NCBI RefSeq assembly: GCF_007667275.1 | Contig: NZ_VDQT01000001.1 | Span: 496,001-560,000 of the forward strand | Direction: 5' to 3' | Source: Stenotrophomonas rhizophila | GTDB taxonomy: Bacteria; Pseudomonadota; Gammaproteobacteria; Xanthomonadales; Xanthomonadaceae | DNA: 64,000 nucleotides | Shown here: piece by piece, positions 12,306-21,329 of the stretch | Numbering within the stretch: position 1 is the stretch's first letter | Layout of the letters: every line of letters begins with the position of its first letter | Translations under genes and position numbers: made by a program | Notes under the pieces: generated by a model | Database searches by the model: none | What the model was told of the DNA's origin: nothing | Seen by the model: the letters and a program-made list of their open reading frames with translations, nothing else

Positions 12306-12660
12306 TGCGAACCCCCTTTGCCTCCTCGTCTGCACGAAATGCTTTCGCCACGTTATAGCCAACAATCAATTGCGAGCCTTCCCAACGGAGAATGATCGAC
12401 TCACCCTCAAACACGGCCACCCGGTCGCGATACTCGTCCAACTTGGCACCCGTCTTTCCCAGCAGAAGCCGCACCGCAGCAGATGTAGTCGCGCGACATT
12501 GAACAAGCATGGCCTCGGCCACAAGCCTCCTACCCGGACTTTTGGCCTGCGCCACGAGCGTACTATCACAATCGAAGATGCCTTCCAACGAGCAGCCAAC
12601 GGATAGTAGGGCGAAGACCAGAAGTGTGGATAGGATCAGGCTTATCTCCACGATTCTCAC
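12223..12660 (-). CDS. Small lipoprotein with an extended C-terminus
   Basis: A 145-residue product with hydrophobic segment ISLILSTLLVFALL and lipobox LSVGC, so a predicted lipoprotein. The mature region (CDSTLVAQAKSPGRRLVAEA, CRATTSAAVRLLLG, RWEGSQLIVGYNVAKAFRAD, KGVRIEYL) resembles a widespread family of small secreted proteins that open with a SPDG-like motif and end at a GVxIxY strand. In such relatives the protein would stop about where KGVRIEYL occurs here. The remaining 27 or so residues read over the start of the next gene, which suggests a lost stop codon. The resemblance is from memory of the family and needs a profile search. Confidence 0.6.
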   Translation of the reverse strand: MRIVEISLILSTLLVFALLSVGCSLEGIFDCDSTLVAQAKSPGRRLVAEAMLVQCRATTSAAVRLLLGKTGAKLDEYRDRVAVFEGESIILRWEGSQLIVGYNVAKAFRADEEAKGVRIEYLSDHQDLVGCAACRSVVVLLPGRR

Positions 12661-12692
12661 ACTGCCGAAGTCCTCGCTGAAGCGAACTCATA

Positions 12693-13076
12693 TCAATGGA
12701 TGTCAACTATCGCAGCATCGGCCTTCCGAACATCGAAGGTGAGAGCGCGCGGGAGCAGCACACCATCCACAATCGGGAAGGGATCCGGATTGTCCTTCAA
12801 CAGGACATTCTCGAAGGTAACACTCCAAACATCGCCGCCATCCACCACCGTCCCGCCCTCTTGAGGCAGGAAGACACTCTTTGGATATCGATCATCTAAA
12901 ACCAGAAGTGCGACCTTCTTCGCATACGTTTCAGACGCAAAAGGCTGAGAGCTGTTCAATGCAATCATTGCGATGCTTTGATCCATGGCCTTTCCGGCAC
13001 TGGAACACCCAGGAGCAGCAAAGAGGAGTGCAGCCACTACAGCTACAAGCAGGCATGAGCGGGATTGGAGCTTCAT
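12693..13076 (-). CDS. Small lipoprotein, possibly NTF2-fold immunity-like
   Basis: A 127-residue protein with signal core LLVAVVAALLFAA and lipobox AAPGC. The mature part, with VALLVLDDRYPKSVFLPQEG and GGDVWSVTFENVLL, recalls small NTF2-fold immunity proteins, but the match is weak. The ATG at 13076 overlaps the stop of the upstream lipoprotein gene by four bases (ATGA), so the two are cotranslated. It belongs to the minus-strand lipoprotein run between rpfB and rpfF. Confidence 0.62.
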   Translation of the reverse strand: MKLQSRSCLLVAVVAALLFAAPGCSSAGKAMDQSIAMIALNSSQPFASETYAKKVALLVLDDRYPKSVFLPQEGGTVVDGGDVWSVTFENVLLKDNPDPFPIVDGVLLPRALTFDVRKADAAIVDIH

Positions 13077-13642
13077 GGATTGCTCGGTCGTGCTTGGATG
13101 TGCGCGGATCGGTCAGGACTGCGCGTCAGCATCTGCATGAGCAACCAGTTGGAAAAACTTCGTGAATCCTGCAGGGCCTCTGGAGGCGCTGCCGACCTCA
13201 ACTCCTCCTCAGCCCCCTCAGTGAACGCCTTGGATCTTTCGATAAGTAGAGGCTGTAGCCAAACAATAGTGGCGCACTCGTCCGGCACGGCGTCAGGGGC
13301 TACATCCTCCAAAGCTTCCGAAAACTGAAGAACGATGGATCTATCATCACTCGCTCCACCGCGCGCTTGCAGAACCCAGACCCTTTGCATGATCCGAGAC
13401 AGCACCGACGTCCCATCTGCCGCCGTGATTCTGCGAGTCTCATGCAGCGAACCGCGCACGCCACCGGTTGCTTTTACCCAACTGTCTAGAATTTCAGCCC
13501 ATGCGTCGAAACACCCCTGCCGAGAGTCGAAGTAGTCGGCAGGCAAGCCACGCTGCGCCTGCGACGGCATTGCACGCGGGCTAACGGTAGTAACGCAGCC
13601 GGATACTACCAATGACAGGCAGATAAGAAGTAGGCGTTTCAT
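13073..13642 (-). CDS. Lipoprotein of unknown function
   Basis: Starting at the ATG at 13642 the product has 189 residues, with MKRLLLICLSLVVSGC as a textbook lipoprotein signal and lipobox VSGC. The mature sequence (YFDSRQGCFDAWAEILDSWV, RIMQRVWVLQARGG, CATIVWLQPLLIERSKAF) does not match any family I can name. It is the first gene of the lipoprotein run and starts just downstream of the remnant of a membrane protein gene, perhaps using that remnant's promoter. The codon use looks less GC-rich than in neighbouring housekeeping genes. Confidence 0.62.
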   Translation of the reverse strand: MKRLLLICLSLVVSGCVTTVSPRAMPSQAQRGLPADYFDSRQGCFDAWAEILDSWVKATGGVRGSLHETRRITAADGTSVLSRIMQRVWVLQARGGASDDRSIVLQFSEALEDVAPDAVPDECATIVWLQPLLIERSKAFTEGAEEELRSAAPPEALQDSRSFSNWLLMQMLTRSPDRSAHIQARPSNP

Positions 13643-13656
13643 CGGCGAAGTGCCCC

Positions 13657-13739
13657 CCACACGGAGTCGTAAATAAACGCGAACAACATAACTGGGTAAA
13701 CAGCATCCCCAGCAGCGCGGCCAGGACAATCAAGGGCAT
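13657..13739 (-). pseudogene. Remnant of the small membrane protein gene
   Basis: From 13739 the minus strand reads MPLIVLAALLGMLFT, close to the N-terminus of the protein at 11331-11645. It then jumps directly to sequence matching that gene's 3' end (LFAFIYDSVWG), but in another frame. About 230 bases of the middle are missing, so the copy is dead. The similarity continues upstream to about 13890; the 20-mer GGAACAAGTGCCGTGGACGT is identical at 13848-13867 and 11754-11773. Confidence 0.75.
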
Positions 13740-14159
13740 GCTCATATCTCCATCCGAGTCTTCGTAAAGGAAAGAGCGAATACCCTGACCGCTCGCGTTG
13801 GGGTCCCACCTCCCAGCAGACGCGATTGTTCACAGAAATCCGGACCCGGAACAAGTGCCGTGGACGTGGGCTGCCCCTGCCTTTATGGCACGTCGCGGTC
13901 CGCCTAGGAATGCAATGATTCTGCGCACCCTGACCGCGCCTGGCCCTACCTGAAACGACGTTCATTGGATCGAGAAGGGTGCGATACGCCCTTATCCCCG
14001 GCCGTACGTCAGTTTCATTCCATCTTCATGGCCCCCGCCCCCCGCCGCAGCAATCTATGCATTCCAGCCCCCACCCCCGGTGTAGGATCGCGGCGTGTGG
14101 ACCCGTCCGGCCTGCCGCCCACCGTCCTCCCTGCAGGCCAACCCGCCGAGGTAATCCCC
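13740..14159. other. Region between the lipoprotein cassette and rpfF
   Basis: The first 150 bases repeat the sequence upstream of the small membrane protein gene at 11645. The rest is the leader of rpfF. I see no further gene and no convincing -35/-10 pair. Because rpfB is 3 kb away, an rpfF promoter must be somewhere here. Confidence 0.5.
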
Positions 14160-15029
14160 ATGCAATCCATCGAAAAGCTTCCGTATTCCCGCGGCTACGC
14201 GACCATCCGCACCGAATCGACCCCGGACAACGCCGCCCACTGGCTGTTCATGCACGCCGACGCCGCCACCGGCATCCGTCCCTGCTGCCGCAAGGACATG
14301 CTGGATGAGATGTGGAGCGTGATGAGCCAGATCACCCTGTCCCCCGCCGAGCGCAACAGCGGCCGCCTGCGCCACTTCGTGCTCGCCTCCGATGCCACCG
14401 CCTACAACCTGGGCGGCGACCTTGCGCTGTTCGCCCAGCTGATCCGCGAAGGCAACCGCGACCGCCTGCTGGCCTATGCGCAGCGCTGCGTGGAAGGCGT
14501 GCACCACCTGCACACTGGCTTCGGTGGCGACGTGCGCTCGATCGCACTGATCCAGGGCGATGCGCTGGGCGGTGGCCTGGAAATGGCCCTGGCCTGCCAC
14601 ACCATCATCGCCGAGGAAGGCTGCGGCATGGGCCTGCCCGAAGTGCTGTTCGGGCTGTTCCCGGGCATGGGCGCGTACTCGTTCCTGTGCCGCCGCGTGG
14701 CGCCGCAGCTGGCCGAGAAGATCATCCTGGAAGGCCGGGTCTACTCGTCCGAAGAGATGCATGCCATGGGCGTGGTCGACGTGCTGGTGCCGAAGGGCCA
14801 GGGCGTAAAGGCGGCCGAAGACCTGATCCGCCAGCAGCAGCGCACGCCGCGCACCTACCTGGCCATGAACGCCGCCCGCAACCTTGCACAGGCGGTGGGC
14901 TACGACGAACTGCTCGAAATCACCAAGATCTGGGTGGATTCGGCATTGGCCCTGGAAGACAAGTCGCTGCGCACCATGGACCGGCTGATCAAAGCGCAGA
15001 CCCGCCGTGCCCAGTTCGATGCCGCGTAA
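14160..15029 (+). CDS. rpfF: DSF synthase RpfF (crotonase fold)
   Basis: The 289-residue product is an enoyl-CoA hydratase-like protein. Glu141 in ALGGGLEMALACHT and Glu161 in MGLPEVLFGLFPGMG are at the positions known for the catalytic pair of Xanthomonas RpfF. It acts as thioesterase and dehydratase on 3-hydroxyacyl carrier protein to make cis-2-unsaturated fatty acids (diffusible signal factor). The ATG at 14160 was chosen for family length; earlier in-frame starts exist. RpfC is encoded convergently, with a shared bidirectional terminator between them. In relatives RpfC also binds RpfF and limits DSF synthesis. Confidence 0.96.
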   Translation: MQSIEKLPYSRGYATIRTESTPDNAAHWLFMHADAATGIRPCCRKDMLDEMWSVMSQITLSPAERNSGRLRHFVLASDATAYNLGGDLALFAQLIREGNRDRLLAYAQRCVEGVHHLHTGFGGDVRSIALIQGDALGGGLEMALACHTIIAEEGCGMGLPEVLFGLFPGMGAYSFLCRRVAPQLAEKIILEGRVYSSEEMHAMGVVDVLVPKGQGVKAAEDLIRQQQRTPRTYLAMNAARNLAQAVGYDELLEITKIWVDSALALEDKSLRTMDRLIKAQTRRAQFDAA

Positions 15030-15058
15030 GCGCGGCACCGTCAACAAGGGGGTCAGGT

Positions 15059-15089
15059 AAAAAAGCCCGGTGATGACCGGGCTTTTTTT
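15059..15089. terminator. Bidirectional terminator between rpfF and rpfC
   Basis: Six A residues, the stem GCCCGG (15065-15070), loop TGATGA, the stem CCGGGC (15077-15082) and seven T residues. It has a T tract on both strands, so it can end both convergent genes. Confidence 0.92.
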
Positions 15090-15093
15090 CCTT

Positions 15094-17259
15094 TCAACGC
15101 ATGTCGATCCCGCCGTCGTCGCTGGACGACGCGCCGGGGCGCCGCCGCTCCTCCAGCGCCTGGCGGCCTTCCTTGACCGCGCCGCGGATCAGCTTCATCC
15201 GCTCGCGCCATTCGCTCTTGAGCTGCCAGTCGGCCAGGTGCATCACCTCGCCGGCACGGTACGCCACCCGCACCAGTCCCAGGTTGCTGGCCACGCCCTT
15301 GATGGCATGCGCCTGCTCGCGAAGGTGCGGCCAGTCGCCGCGCTCGCCCGCTTCCATGGCCACGCCCACGCACTGCGTGGCGTCGGCCAGGCACTGGCGG
15401 ATGAACTCCTGTTCGAAGCCGTCGCCCATGCCCAGCGCAGCCAGCTCGTCGAGCACGCCGGTGTCCAGCACGCCCACCGCCACCGGCGGCGGCTGCACCA
15501 CTGCCGTGCGCACCTTGAGGCCGTCATTGGCGGCAATCTCGGCCAGCGTGTCGAGCAGCTTGACCGGGACCACCGGCTTGCCGAAGAACGTGTGTGCGCC
15601 GGCCTGGGTGCACTGCTGGATCGACTCGGGGGTGACGTCGGCGCTGAGCACCAGCACCGGGGTGCGCGGCGCGCCACCGGCCTGCAGCACGCGCAGCTCC
15701 TTGAGCATGTCCAGCCCGCTCATCCCCGGCATGTGCAGGTCGACGATGGCCACGTCGTAATCGCTCTCGGCCATGGCATCGAGCACCGCTTCGCCACCGT
15801 TGACGCACACCACCTTGTGCCCGGCCTTCTGCAGCAACCGCTGCAGCACCAGCCGGTTGGCCTGGTGGTCGTCGGCGACCAGCACTTTCATGCTGCGCAC
15901 GCGGGCGCGATGGCGCAGGAACGGGTCGGCGAACGCGATCACATTGTCCGGTGCCCCGCTGCCGCCCTCCCCGACCACGGCCGGGGTGTATTCGCCGGCC
16001 ACCACCGGCGGCAGCGCGAACGGCAGTTCGAACCAGAAGCAGCTGCCCTGCGGCGGGTTCTCGGCATAGCCGATCTGTCCGCCCATTGCTTCCACCAGCC
16101 CCCGTGAAATCGAGGTCCCCAGGCCGCTGCCCTCGTGGCGGCGGCCCAGGCTGACGTCGGCCTGTTCGAAGGCCTGGAACAGGCGCGCGCGCATGTCCGG
16201 GACCACGCCGATGCCGGTGTCGAGGATGTCGAAGCGCAGCCGGACCTGGCCCTCGTTCTCTTCGCGCAGCTGCGACACCCGGATCTCGACGCGGCCGTGC
16301 TCGGTGAACTTGACCGCATTGCCGGCCAGGTTGAGCAGGATCTGGCGGAGGTGGCCGAGATCGCCGCGGAGCAGCTTGGGCACGCCGGCGGCCACCTTGA
16401 CCTGGTAGTCCAGCCGCTTGAGCCTGGCCTGCGGCATCAGGATCAGGCCGATCGACTGCACCACCTCGTCCAGCGAGAAGTCCTCGGCGACCACGCGCAG
16501 CTTGCCGGCTTCGATCGCCGAAATGTCCAGCACCTCTTCCACCAGCGCCAACAGGCTGCGCGAGGACGCCTGGATGGTGTTGACGCACTCGCGCTGTTCT
16601 TCGTCGAGGGTGGTGGTGGCCAGCACCTCGGTCATGCCGGACAGGCCGTTCAGCGGCGTGCGGAATTCGTGGCTCATGTTGGCCAGGAAGCGGCTCTTGG
16701 CTTCGCTGGCGCGGCGCGCCTCGTCCATCGCGTGGGTCAATTGGCGCAGCAGCGTGGCGAAGTACAGCGGCACCGCCGCCAGGCCCAGCCACAGGCCGAA
16801 GCCCAGCCGCGCGTTGGCCTGCCAGTACCCGGTGCCCAGCACGGTCACACCGAAGCTGACCAGCGCCATGCCCACGGCCGCGTACAGGTATTTGTTGCCG
16901 TAGCGCATGCCGTTGCCCACGGTCACCCACATCACCACGATGTAGACCCAGGCCAGCGGCTCGCCCATCTGCACCATGCCCGCGGCGATCAGGCCGTAGT
17001 CGGCCAGCATGCCGGCCACGCGGCGCGGATCGGAACGCCCGGGGCGTGCCAGCAGCCACGCGAACAGCAGCACCGACAGGGTCAGGCCGGTCAGCACGAT
17101 GCCCAGCACCACCTGGTATTGATGATGCGGCAGGTCATGGCGCGGACCGGGGAGCAACACGTAGCCCAGGATCAGCACGATCAGCACCATGCGCACGATC
17201 GCCTGGCCGTGCTCGGTATCGGGTCGGTTGCCCAGCCGCTGCTTCAACGCATGGATCAT
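15094..17259 (-). CDS. rpfC: Hybrid sensor kinase RpfC (DSF receptor)
   Basis: From the ATG at 17259 the product has 721 residues. Five or six hydrophobic segments occupy residues about 22-171. A HisKA/HATPase module follows with His197 in FLANMSHEFRTPLNG and the ATP-lid motif GSGLGTSIS, then a receiver domain with Asp507 in VAIVDLHMPGMSG, and an HPt domain with His651 in AHAIKGVASNLG. RpfC senses DSF at the membrane and passes phosphate to RpfG. A GTG at 17268, directly after the rpfG stop, is an alternative start. The short sensor region resembles the Xanthomonas-type RpfC rather than the longer variant reported in some Stenotrophomonas. Confidence 0.95.
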   Translation of the reverse strand: MIHALKQRLGNRPDTEHGQAIVRMVLIVLILGYVLLPGPRHDLPHHQYQVVLGIVLTGLTLSVLLFAWLLARPGRSDPRRVAGMLADYGLIAAGMVQMGEPLAWVYIVVMWVTVGNGMRYGNKYLYAAVGMALVSFGVTVLGTGYWQANARLGFGLWLGLAAVPLYFATLLRQLTHAMDEARRASEAKSRFLANMSHEFRTPLNGLSGMTEVLATTTLDEEQRECVNTIQASSRSLLALVEEVLDISAIEAGKLRVVAEDFSLDEVVQSIGLILMPQARLKRLDYQVKVAAGVPKLLRGDLGHLRQILLNLAGNAVKFTEHGRVEIRVSQLREENEGQVRLRFDILDTGIGVVPDMRARLFQAFEQADVSLGRRHEGSGLGTSISRGLVEAMGGQIGYAENPPQGSCFWFELPFALPPVVAGEYTPAVVGEGGSGAPDNVIAFADPFLRHRARVRSMKVLVADDHQANRLVLQRLLQKAGHKVVCVNGGEAVLDAMAESDYDVAIVDLHMPGMSGLDMLKELRVLQAGGAPRTPVLVLSADVTPESIQQCTQAGAHTFFGKPVVPVKLLDTLAEIAANDGLKVRTAVVQPPPVAVGVLDTGVLDELAALGMGDGFEQEFIRQCLADATQCVGVAMEAGERGDWPHLREQAHAIKGVASNLGLVRVAYRAGEVMHLADWQLKSEWRERMKLIRGAVKEGRQALEERRRPGASSSDDGGIDMR

Positions 17260-17269
17260 GCCCTGCACG

Positions 17270-18418
17270 TCACAGCCCCGGTCGCGCCGACGCAGTGGAA
17301 TGCTGCGCGCAGATCTCATCCAGCTGTTGCCGGCCGCGCAGCAGCGCATCCACGCAGCGCGGGTCGAACAGACGGCCGCGCTGCGCGTACAGGTAGGCCA
17401 GGGTCGCTTCCATCGTCCACGCTTCCTTGTAGGGTCGCGGCGAGATCAGCGCATCGAACACGTCGGCCACCGCCACGATGCGCGCTTCCAGCGGAATCGC
17501 GTCGCCGCGCAGGCCGTCGGGATAGCCGCTGCCGTCATAGCGCTCGTGGTGGCGCAGCGCGATCAGCGCGCCAACCTGGATGAAGCGGTTCTGGCTGCCG
17601 CTGAGCAGCTCGTAGCCGATCCGGGGGTGCCGGCGCATGATCGCCAGCTCCTCCTCGTCCAGCTTGCCCTGCTTGAGCAGCACCGCATCGGGAATGGCGA
17701 TCTTGCCCATGTCGTGCAGCGGGGCCGCCATTTCGATCAGCTTGACCTCTTCCTCGGGCAGGCCCAGCTGTTCGGCGATCAGCCCGGCCACGTGGGCCAT
17801 GCGCTCCAGGTAGGCGCTGGTGCCGGCGTCACGGAACTCGATCGCGCGGGCCAGCCGCGACAGCGTTTCGCGCTCGCGCTCCTCGACCTCGTGCATGCTG
17901 GCCAGCAGGCGCTGTTCCAGCGACATCGCCCGCTGCTTCACGTTTTCGGACTGCTGGCGCAGCTGCAGGAGGTTGTAGCAGCGTGCGCGCAGTTCGCGCG
18001 GCCGGATCGGCTTGACCAGGAAGTCGATCACCCCGGCTTCGAGCGCGGCCTGGCGGATCGGTTCGTCGCCGACCACGGTAATCAGGATCACCGGGATGTC
18101 GCGGTGCTTGGGCAGGCGGCGGAACCGACGGGCGAACTCCAGCCCGTCCATTTCCGGCATGCGGTAATCCAGCAGCAGCAGGTCCACCCCGTGCGATTCG
18201 CACCAGGCCAACGCGGTGAGCGGGTCGCCGAAATCATGCACGCTCAATTCGGGCGCGATGTCCTCGATGACATGCCGCAGCATCGTGCGCGCGGACGTCT
18301 GATCGTCAACGATGACAATATTCAAGGCTGCTTCCGTCGTGTTTCTGGACCACACTGGAACGTGCTGCGAAAAGGATACTCCGCTGCTCTGAACTCCGGC
18401 ACCTTGCATGGGACCCAC
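17270..18418 (-). CDS. rpfG: Response regulator RpfG, cyclic-di-GMP phosphodiesterase (HD-GYP)
   Basis: A 382-residue protein with a receiver domain (phospho-acceptor Asp84 in LLLLDYRMPEMDG, Lys136 in DFLVKPIRP) followed by an HD-GYP domain. The metal and signature motifs HDMGK (about 235-239) and HHERYDGSGYPDG (about 290-302) are intact, so it should hydrolyse cyclic-di-GMP when phosphorylated by RpfC. This links DSF sensing to motility, biofilm and exoenzyme control. The gene is followed almost without gap by rpfC. The exact start is uncertain; other in-frame starts lie up to about 30 codons inside. Confidence 0.95.
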   Translation of the reverse strand: MGPMQGAGVQSSGVSFSQHVPVWSRNTTEAALNIVIVDDQTSARTMLRHVIEDIAPELSVHDFGDPLTALAWCESHGVDLLLLDYRMPEMDGLEFARRFRRLPKHRDIPVILITVVGDEPIRQAALEAGVIDFLVKPIRPRELRARCYNLLQLRQQSENVKQRAMSLEQRLLASMHEVEERERETLSRLARAIEFRDAGTSAYLERMAHVAGLIAEQLGLPEEEVKLIEMAAPLHDMGKIAIPDAVLLKQGKLDEEELAIMRRHPRIGYELLSGSQNRFIQVGALIALRHHERYDGSGYPDGLRGDAIPLEARIVAVADVFDALISPRPYKEAWTMEATLAYLYAQRGRLFDPRCVDALLRGRQQLDEICAQHSTASARPGL

Positions 18419-18610
18419 CTCCGGTCATGTTTCCCCTGTTCATGATCGTGGTGGCGCCGTGATGCGTGTCACGCAGGCGCCGCCCAGTTCTCATGATCCG
18501 CGGCCGTCGCCCATAGGGCGACTCAATAGGCCACGCGGAAACCATACTCGTACGGCCATCCCAGCGGAACCCCGCCGGGAGGGCTACGGCGGCCCTTCCG
18601 GAACTACGTC

Positions 18611-20128
18611 TCAGTTTTCGGGGCGCATGTAGGGGAAAAGCAGGACATCCCGGATCGAGCTGCTGCCGGTCAGCAGCATCACCAGCCGGTCGATGCCGAT
18701 GCCCAGGCCGCCGGTCGGGGCCATACCGTACTCCAGCGCACGGATATAGTCGGCGTCGTAGTGCATGGCCTCGTCGTCGCCACCTTCCTTGGCCGTGACC
18801 TGGGCCTGGAAGCGCGCCGCCTGGTCCTCCGGGTCGTTCAGCTCGGAGAAGCCGTTGGCCAGCTCCTTGCCGTTGATGAACAGCTCGAAGCGGTCTGTGT
18901 AGCCCGGCTGGTCGTCGTTGGCGCGGGCCAGCGGCGAGACCTCGACCGGGTGGTCGGTAATGAAGGTCGGCTGCACCAGGGTGTGCTCGACGGTGGCTTC
19001 GAAGATCTCCAGCAGCAGCTTGCCCCAGCCGTAGGACGGCTTGACCCGGATCTTCAGGCGCTCGCAATGGCGCAGCAGCGCCTCGCGGTCGGTGCAGTCG
19101 GCTTCGCTGATCTCGGGATTGTGGTGGCGCACCGCCTCGTCCATGCGCCAGCGACGGAACGCCGGGGCCAGGTCGATGGTGGCGCCGTCCCACTCCACCG
19201 TGGTGGTGCCCAGCACCTTGCTGGCCACGTCACGGATCACGCCTTCGGTCAGGTCCATCACTTCGTTGTACGTGGCGTAGGCCTCGTACAGCTCCATCAT
19301 GGTGAATTCCGGGTTGTGCCGGGTGCTGACGCCTTCGTTGCGGAAGTTGCGGTTGATCTCGTACACCCGCTCCAGCCCACCCACGACCAGGCGCTTGAGG
19401 TACAGCTCCGGGGCCACGCGCAGGTACAGGTCCAGGTCCAGCGCGTTGTGGTGGGTGGTGAACGGCTTGGCCGTGGCGCCGCCGGGGATGTAATGCATCA
19501 TCGGCGTTTCGACTTCCAGGAAGTCGCGGTTGTCCAGCCAGGCGCGCATGGCGCGGATGATCCGCGAGCGCTTGATGAACACCTCGCGCGACTCCGGGGT
19601 CACGATCAGGTCGACATAGCGCTGGCGGTAGCGCTGTTCCACGTCGGCCAGGCCGTGCCACTTGTCCGGCAGCGGACGCAGCGACTTGGTCAGCAGGCGG
19701 ATGCTGGTGGCCTTGACCGACAGCTCACCGGTCTTGGTACGGGTCAGCCCGCCTTCGACGGCGATGATGTCGCCCACGTCCCAGCCCTTGAAGGCGGCAT
19801 ACACATCGCCCAGCGCGGTGCCCTGCAGGAACAGCTGGATACGGCCGGACTCGTCCTGGATCTGGGCGAAGCTGGCCTTGCCCATCACCCGCTTGGCCAT
19901 CAGCCGGCCGGCCATCTTCACCGTGCGGTCGTTGGCTTCCAGCGCTTCGGCGGTCCACTGTCCGGCATCGGCAAACTCGGCCTGCAGTTGGCCGGCGAAA
20001 TCCTCGCGACGGAAGTCGTTCGGGTAGGCGATGCCCTGCCCGCGCAGCGCGGTCAGTTTCGCGCGGCGCTCGGCGATGAGGCTGTTCTCGTCGACGGAGG
20101 GCTGCGGCGCGGGGGTCTGATCGTTCAT
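18611..20128 (-). CDS. lysS: Lysyl-tRNA synthetase, class II
   Basis: The ATG at 20128 ([20 protein letters not shown]) gives 505 residues, the class II LysRS length. An OB-fold anticodon domain ([20 protein letters not shown]) precedes the catalytic core, which shows motif 2 ([28 protein letters not shown]) and motif 3 ([20 protein letters not shown]). It charges tRNA-Lys. It lies 75 bases after prfB in the same direction, the common prfB-lysS pairing. It is a usual member of the wider rpf region in xanthomonads. Confidence 0.96.
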   Translation of the reverse strand: MNDQTPAPQPSVDENSLIAERRAKLTALRGQGIAYPNDFRREDFAGQLQAEFADAGQWTAEALEANDRTVKMAGRLMAKRVMGKASFAQIQDESGRIQLFLQGTALGDVYAAFKGWDVGDIIAVEGGLTRTKTGELSVKATSIRLLTKSLRPLPDKWHGLADVEQRYRQRYVDLIVTPESREVFIKRSRIIRAMRAWLDNRDFLEVETPMMHYIPGGATAKPFTTHHNALDLDLYLRVAPELYLKRLVVGGLERVYEINRNFRNEGVSTRHNPEFTMMELYEAYATYNEVMDLTEGVIRDVASKVLGTTTVEWDGATIDLAPAFRRWRMDEAVRHHNPEISEADCTDREALLRHCERLKIRVKPSYGWGKLLLEIFEATVEHTLVQPTFITDHPVEVSPLARANDDQPGYTDRFELFINGKELANGFSELNDPEDQAARFQAQVTAKEGGDDEAMHYDADYIRALEYGMAPTGGLGIGIDRLVMLLTGSSSIRDVLLFPYMRPEN

Positions 20129-20203
20129 GGCGTGGGTCTGTGTCTGGGGAAGATGGACAGGAAAGGGTAAAACAGGGCCGGGCCGCACGCGGCGGCCCGA
20201 CGG

Positions 20204-21329
20204 TCAGGCGTCGACGCGTTTGGCACCGACTTCAAGGCCCGACTTCAGGCTGGCTTCGACGAATTCGTCGAGGTCGCCGTCGAGCACCTTCTGCGTATCC
20301 GAACGTTCAATGCCGGTGCGCAGGTCCTTGATGCGGCTCTGGTCGAGCACGTAGTTGCGGATCTGGCTGCCCCAGCCGATGTCGGACTTGGTCGCTTCCA
20401 CCGCATCGCGCTCGGCGTTGCGCTTCTGGATTTCCAGCTCGTACAGCTTGGCGGCCAGCATCTTCATCGCGTTGTCGCGGTTCTGGTGCTGGCTGCGGCC
20501 GGTCTGGCAGGCCACGACCGTGTTGGTCGGGATATGAGTGATGCGCACCGCCGACTCGGTCTTGTTGACGTGCTGGCCACCGGCGCCCGACGACCGGTAC
20601 ACGTCGGTACGCAGGTCGGCCGGGTTGATGTCGATCTCGATGTTGTTGTCGACTTCCGGAGACACGAACACCGAGGTGAAACTGGTGTGGCGGCGGTTGT
20701 CCGAATCGAACGGCGACTTGCGCACGAGGCGGTGCACGCCGGTTTCGGTCTTCAGCCAGCCATAGGCGTAGTCGCCTTCCACGCGCAGCGTGGCCGACTT
20801 GATGCCGGCGACGTCGCCGCCGGACACTTCCATCAGCTCGGTCTTCCAGCCACGCGATTCGCACCAGCGCAGGTACATGCGCAGCAGGATTTCAGCCCAG
20901 TCCTGGGCTTCGGTGCCGCCAGCACCGGCCTGGATGTCGACGAACGCGGGGGCGTTGTCCATCTTGCCGGAGAACATGCGCTGGAATTCCAGCTGTTCCA
21001 CGTGCTTCTGGTACTTGTCCAGGTCGGCGACCACGGCCAGGGCGGTTTCTTCGTCCTGTTCGCTTTCAGCCAGTTCCAGCAGTTCGCCGGATTCGGTCAG
21101 GCCATCAAGAATGGTGGCGATGCCGCCCACGGTCTTTTCCAGGCTGGAACGCTCGCGGCCCAGGGTCTGGGCGTATTCGGCGTTGTTCCAGATATCGGGG
21201 TTTTCCAGTTCCCGGGTTACTTCTTCCAGACGCTCTTTCTTGGCGTCGTAGTCAAAGATACCCCCTGAGCGAGACCACGCGATCGGTCAGATCGGTGATT
21301 CGCTGGCGCACGGGATTGAGCTCGATCAT
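20204..21329 (-). CDS. prfB: Peptide chain release factor 2, with programmed +1 frameshift
   Basis: The gene is two overlapping frames. The first (ATG at 21329) encodes [10 protein letters not shown]... for 25 residues and meets TGA at 21254-21252. After a +1 slip, reading resumes at 21253 and continues to 20204, giving 374 residues in total. The GGQ motif in [17 protein letters not shown] is intact. RF2 recognises UGA and UAA stops and triggers peptide release. The in-frame UGA is the classical autoregulatory site: low RF2 increases slippage and raises RF2 synthesis. It is not a mutation. Confidence 0.96.
21250..21265 (-). promoter_or_regulatory. prfB programmed frameshift site
   Basis: On the minus strand the sequence reads AGGGGGTATCTTTGAC: an internal Shine-Dalgarno, the slippery codon CTT and the stop TGA followed by C. 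This matches the conserved RF2 recoding site. Confidence 0.95.

Noticed and set aside
21252..21254. Disrupted prfB (in-frame stop)
   Set aside because: The stop is within the conserved RF2 recoding site, so it is programmed.
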